Assembly: GCA_015709715.1 (NCBI GenBank)
Contig: CP054184.1
Coordinates: 806,001-870,000, forward strand
Source: Nitrospira sp.
GTDB lineage: Bacteria; Nitrospirota; Nitrospiria; Nitrospirales; Nitrospiraceae
Direction: 5' to 3'
DNA: 64,000 nt
Numbering within the stretch: the first letter of the stretch is position 1; each line of letters begins with the position of its first letter. Positions 60,775 to 64,000 of the stretch are shown here, piece after piece. The notes under the pieces were generated by a model, which saw only the letters and a list, made by a program, of their open reading frames with translations, was not told where the DNA came from and searched no databases. The position numbers were made by a program, and so were the translations under genes.

Positions 60775-63700
60775 CTGTCTTTTTTGAAAACGAGATCCAA
60801 CTGAATGCTCAGAATCCGTGGCCCCCCAGCTTGGCCGCGTATCCAGAAGGTGCTTCCGATTTCTTCTTCGGCCGCCCCAAAGAAGCGGCTGAATTGTTTC
60901 AACTCATCCGACTGGCCCCCTTGACGGTTGTCTATGGGAAATCGGGACTGGGGAAGACCTCGCTCTTGCAGGCCGGCGTCTATCCGCTGCTGCGGGCGGA
61001 ACACTATTTGCCCGTCCATGTGCGATTTGAATTTCGCGATGTCGCGAGGGATCCACCGCTTCAGCAGGTCATGCGACGGCTCAAGGAAGAAATGGAAAGC
61101 AAGAAAACGGAATATCCCGAGCCCCGCAATGAAAGCAGTCTGTGGGAATACCTCCATCGTAAAGATTTTCAAATATGGAGCCATGACAACTTTCCCCTTA
61201 CTCCGGTCTTGGTGTTCGACCAGTTCGAGGAGATCTTCTCACGCAGCGGCGGCAATGCCGAACTCGTAAGGCAGGTCTGCGACGATTTGGCCGATCTTAT
61301 CGAGAACCGCATTCCCGCCGAGATTACAAGGCCGTCGCTGGATCTTCTCTCCCAGCGTTATCGCATCGTCCTGTCGTTTCGTGAAGATTTCCTGCCCGAG
61401 ATACGGACCTGGGAACAGAAAGTACCGTCGCTGCTCCGCAACTATTTGCGACTGAATCCGATGTCGCGGGATCGCGCCATTGAAGCGGTCACGCGGGCCG
61501 GGAAAGAAGTGCTCGACCCGGATGTGGCGCCATGTATCGTCGATTTGGTGGGAAAACGAGAGCACGCAGCAGACACGGCAACCATGCCCGAAATGGCCAT
61601 TGAGCCGGTGCTGTTGAATCTCTGTTGTTTCAGGCTCAATTCTAAACGGGCCAAGGGTGCGAAGATCGACAAGACACTTGTGGAACATACCGGACAGGAT
61701 ATTTTAGACGAGTTTTACCGAGAGGTGCTCGAGGACCCGGCGGTACACGGCCCACCCGATGCGGCACGGTTCATCGAGGAATACCTGATCCAAGGCGATC
61801 ACTTCCGCGGCGACTACCCAAGAGACGAGGCACTCAACAAACAGTTACTCACCGAGGGCCAATTGGCCGCACTCACAGACAAGCACCGTTTGTTGCGGAT
61901 CGTGCCCCACCCCGACAAGAAGAGCGTGGTGGAGTTGATCCATGATCGCCTCGTGCCCGTGGTGCAAAAGGCCAGGGACGAACGGAAAATCAAGCAGCAC
62001 CAAGAGGAACAGGAACGCCTGGCTAAGCTGGCCCAGGACGAGCGGGATAGGGAGCGGGCCAGAAGCGAGGAATTAGAAACCCAGCGTGATGCGGCTCGCA
62101 GTAGCATCAAGCTTGCCAAAATCCTGGCTGCTGTCATAGTCCTCGCCATCTTCGGGATTGGACATCTGCTTTGGGACAAATGGGAGCAAGGAAAGAAGCA
62201 GGTAAGAAAGGATGCCCTTACGGCAGTGTCCATGGTCGCAGCGCGCCTCGCAGAGGGGCGCCAGGCACTCGGTGCAGGCATGGAGCCCTTGGAACAGATC
62301 ATGTATCAAGGGCTCGCTACCTATCGATTGAGTCAAGGTGATCGTGCATTGTCGCAGGTTCGATCCACCAGCCTGACCTCACTCCATTCGGTCTTGGAAG
62401 CCTCCGGACGTCTCCGCAAGGCCGTGACGATCGACGGGCTAGTCCCCACACCGGCTCTTGCATACAGTCCCGACGGAAACACCCTTGCTGTCGGAGGAGA
62501 GGATGGCCTGATCCGTTTGCTCGATAGTGAAACCTATCAGGAAACCGGCAGATTGGATTGTGGACAATACACTACTGAATCCGTCTGGTCCCTCGCCTAT
62601 AACAGCGATGGTACGCGCTTGGCAGCCGGGTATTCTACAAATGACTACAAAGCCACAGGGAGCGGTGTAGTCTGTGTCTTTGATGTATTGCTGCACAAAA
62701 AACTACATCGGTTCGAAAAGAGTAACGCGGGTACCATCTATAGCGTGGCCTACGGTGGACGGCCGGGAGCGGAGTTTATCGTCTCTGGCGGAAGCGACGG
62801 CATGTTACGACTATGGGACCTCAAGACCGACAGGGTTCTTGAGTTACGTCCGAAAAAGGACGTGATTTCCGTTGCCGTGGCAGTCAGCTTGGATAACCAT
62901 TGGGTGGCTTCCGGTGGGGACGACGGTATCATTCGGCTGTGGAATCGCAGCAATCCAAATGGACAGCCGGTGGAATTGACGGGGCACAAGGACATAGTGG
63001 AGCAAATCGCATTCTCACCCAAAAACCAAAATCTCCTGATCTCCGCAGGGGATGATGGATTCATCACGGTCTGGAATATCAAGGAGCGCTGCATTGCACA
63101 GAAAAGCAGGCGACAGAAGGCAAGAATTTATGGAATTGCCGTCAGTCGAGACGGACTGATCGCCGCTGCTGGTGCGGATGGTAATGTCCGGCTTTTCCAG
63201 TTGAAGAACAACGACAGGACGTGCAGCAAGCCGGCGGGGAAGAGAACATCGGCGACAGTAAGCCGCCCAACGGAATTTGATGTGATCGATGAAGGCGTGT
63301 TGCTCGGGCACGGAGGGATCGTCATGGGGGTAGCCTTCAACCCAAGGGGAACCCGTTTGTCCTCGACCGGACAAGATGGATCGATTCGCATTTGGGATAG
63401 CAAGACCCCTGGGTTTTCGCTTGCGCAATTGAAACTGGGATTCGATGCGAAACAGCCCTCTCCGGGACCAGGCAATGTAACGACCCTCGCAATTAGCCCC
63501 GACGACATATTCATCGCGGCGGGAGACGAGCAAGGTGCCATACATCTGTGGAAATCATTTCATCGGCCTGATTTTGAGCCGATCACTTTACCTGCGGATC
63601 GGCATTGGCAGGCGCATGACCAAGCAATCCGGGGCCTGGCATTCTTACGAATCGGCAATCAGTCGGTGCTTGTGTCCGGAAGCGATGATGGCATGGTCAA

Positions 63701-64000
63701 GCGATGGGACACGGCATCGCTCCAGACCATCGGCCCGGATATGGCGGATCAAACTGACCCTATCCGTTCGATTGCCCTGTCGCCAGACAGCAAGACGCTC
63801 GCCGCAGGCAGCAGCGATGGCACGGTCCGCCTTTGGAATGTCGAAACCGGCACAATCATCCGACGGCTTGAGAAACCCTCCTATGCACAAGGGGATTATG
63901 AACTCTACACCGTTGGCTTCACCGGTGACGGCCACTATATGGCCGTGGGAGACAGTTACGCCGGTCTGCGCATTCTGGATGTTGATAAGCCGGAATTCGA
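60771..64000 (+). CDS. STAND NTPase with transmembrane helix and WD40 repeats, partial
   Basis: Runs off the right edge; 1076 codons are visible and no stop is reached. N-terminal STAND-type NTPase with Walker A VYGKSGLGKTS (residues 54-64) and Walker B PVLVFDQFEEIFS (about 145-157), followed by helical regions. A coiled coil (HQEEQERLAKLAQDERDRER) and one membrane helix (KILAAVIVLAIFGIGHLLW, about 449-467) come next. From about residue 540 there are at least nine WD40 blades (AVGGEDGLIRLLD, VSGGSDGMLRLWD, ASGGDDGIIRLWN, STGQDGSIRIWD, AAGSSDGTVRLWN and others). Such receptors sense a ligand on the propeller and activate a partner, probably the SIR2-TIR protein whose stop it overlaps (ATGA). 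Confidence 0.88.
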   Translation, partial: MTVFFENEIQLNAQNPWPPSLAAYPEGASDFFFGRPKEAAELFQLIRLAPLTVVYGKSGLGKTSLLQAGVYPLLRAEHYLPVHVRFEFRDVARDPPLQQVMRRLKEEMESKKTEYPEPRNESSLWEYLHRKDFQIWSHDNFPLTPVLVFDQFEEIFSRSGGNAELVRQVCDDLADLIENRIPAEITRPSLDLLSQRYRIVLSFREDFLPEIRTWEQKVPSLLRNYLRLNPMSRDRAIEAVTRAGKEVLDPDVAPCIVDLVGKREHAADTATMPEMAIEPVLLNLCCFRLNSKRAKGAKIDKTLVEHTGQDILDEFYREVLEDPAVHGPPDAARFIEEYLIQGDHFRGDYPRDEALNKQLLTEGQLAALTDKHRLLRIVPHPDKKSVVELIHDRLVPVVQKARDERKIKQHQEEQERLAKLAQDERDRERARSEELETQRDAARSSIKLAKILAAVIVLAIFGIGHLLWDKWEQGKKQVRKDALTAVSMVAARLAEGRQALGAGMEPLEQIMYQGLATYRLSQGDRALSQVRSTSLTSLHSVLEASGRLRKAVTIDGLVPTPALAYSPDGNTLAVGGEDGLIRLLDSETYQETGRLDCGQYTTESVWSLAYNSDGTRLAAGYSTNDYKATGSGVVCVFDVLLHKKLHRFEKSNAGTIYSVAYGGRPGAEFIVSGGSDGMLRLWDLKTDRVLELRPKKDVISVAVAVSLDNHWVASGGDDGIIRLWNRSNPNGQPVELTGHKDIVEQIAFSPKNQNLLISAGDDGFITVWNIKERCIAQKSRRQKARIYGIAVSRDGLIAAAGADGNVRLFQLKNNDRTCSKPAGKRTSATVSRPTEFDVIDEGVLLGHGGIVMGVAFNPRGTRLSSTGQDGSIRIWDSKTPGFSLAQLKLGFDAKQPSPGPGNVTTLAISPDDIFIAAGDEQGAIHLWKSFHRPDFEPITLPADRHWQAHDQAIRGLAFLRIGNQSVLVSGSDDGMVKRWDTASLQTIGPDMADQTDPIRSIALSPDSKTLAAGSSDGTVRLWNVETGTIIRRLEKPSYAQGDYELYTVGFTGDGHYMAVGDSYAGLRILDVDKPEF

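Overview
This GC-rich window (visibly lower GC near 29.6-34 kb) fits a Gram-negative bacterium with chemolithoautotrophic traits. Outer-membrane porins, lipoproteins, a DabA-type inorganic-carbon protein and a large molybdate-uptake locus together suggest a Nitrospira-like member of the Nitrospirota, whose nitrite oxidoreductase needs molybdenum. That assignment is inference from gene content; no rRNA or phylogenetic marker was used.

Layout. (1) 1-17664, plus strand: a tightly overlapping acyl-CoA catabolic operon. It holds a 2-oxoacid dehydrogenase E2 end, thiolase, 3-hydroxyacyl-CoA dehydrogenase, a two-subunit B12 acyl-CoA mutase with its MeaB GTPase, a methylcrotonyl-CoA carboxylase-type beta subunit, two crotonases, HMG-CoA lyase, a methylcitrate-cycle set (prpD/B/C-like), an acyl-CoA ligase and a long acyl-CoA dehydrogenase. 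It reads as branched-chain amino acid (leucine) and propionate degradation. (2) 17667-20316, minus: mscS, lapA-like and nhaA, with a mini-ORF overlapping the nhaA start. (3) 20580-29298: tRNA(CAU), two small proteins, a LexA-like repressor with its operator, isocitrate dehydrogenase with a separately encoded C-terminal domain, folC, dabA-like and cysD.

(4) 29897-34052: two complete IS1595-family transposons lying 27 bp apart. Each has terminal inverted repeats, a perfect 8-bp target duplication and passenger genes, including two very small proteins. (5) 34151-39787, minus: the most unusual locus. A stand-alone subtilase prodomain and a subtilase whose C-terminal tail has nine Thr-x(3-5)-Cys modules are followed, after a strong hairpin, by an APH-like kinase, a HopA1-like protein and a LanC-like cyclase. 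The three enzymes are the parts of a split (class V-like) lanthionine synthetase, so the protease tail may be its substrate.

(6) 40283-51468: a molybdate/oxyanion uptake island. It has modBC, mop, three ModA-like binding proteins, two porins, three lipoproteins (two of them paralogues) and an XRE-PBP regulator, with a porin-ModA-lipoprotein set present twice. (7) 51554-54474: a histidine kinase and sigma-54 response regulator pair, then tex on the opposite strand. (8) 57392-64000, plus: a three-gene conflict/defence-like operon made of a TPR/SLOG-like protein, a degenerate SIR2-TIR protein and a STAND NTPase with a WD40 propeller that runs off the window.
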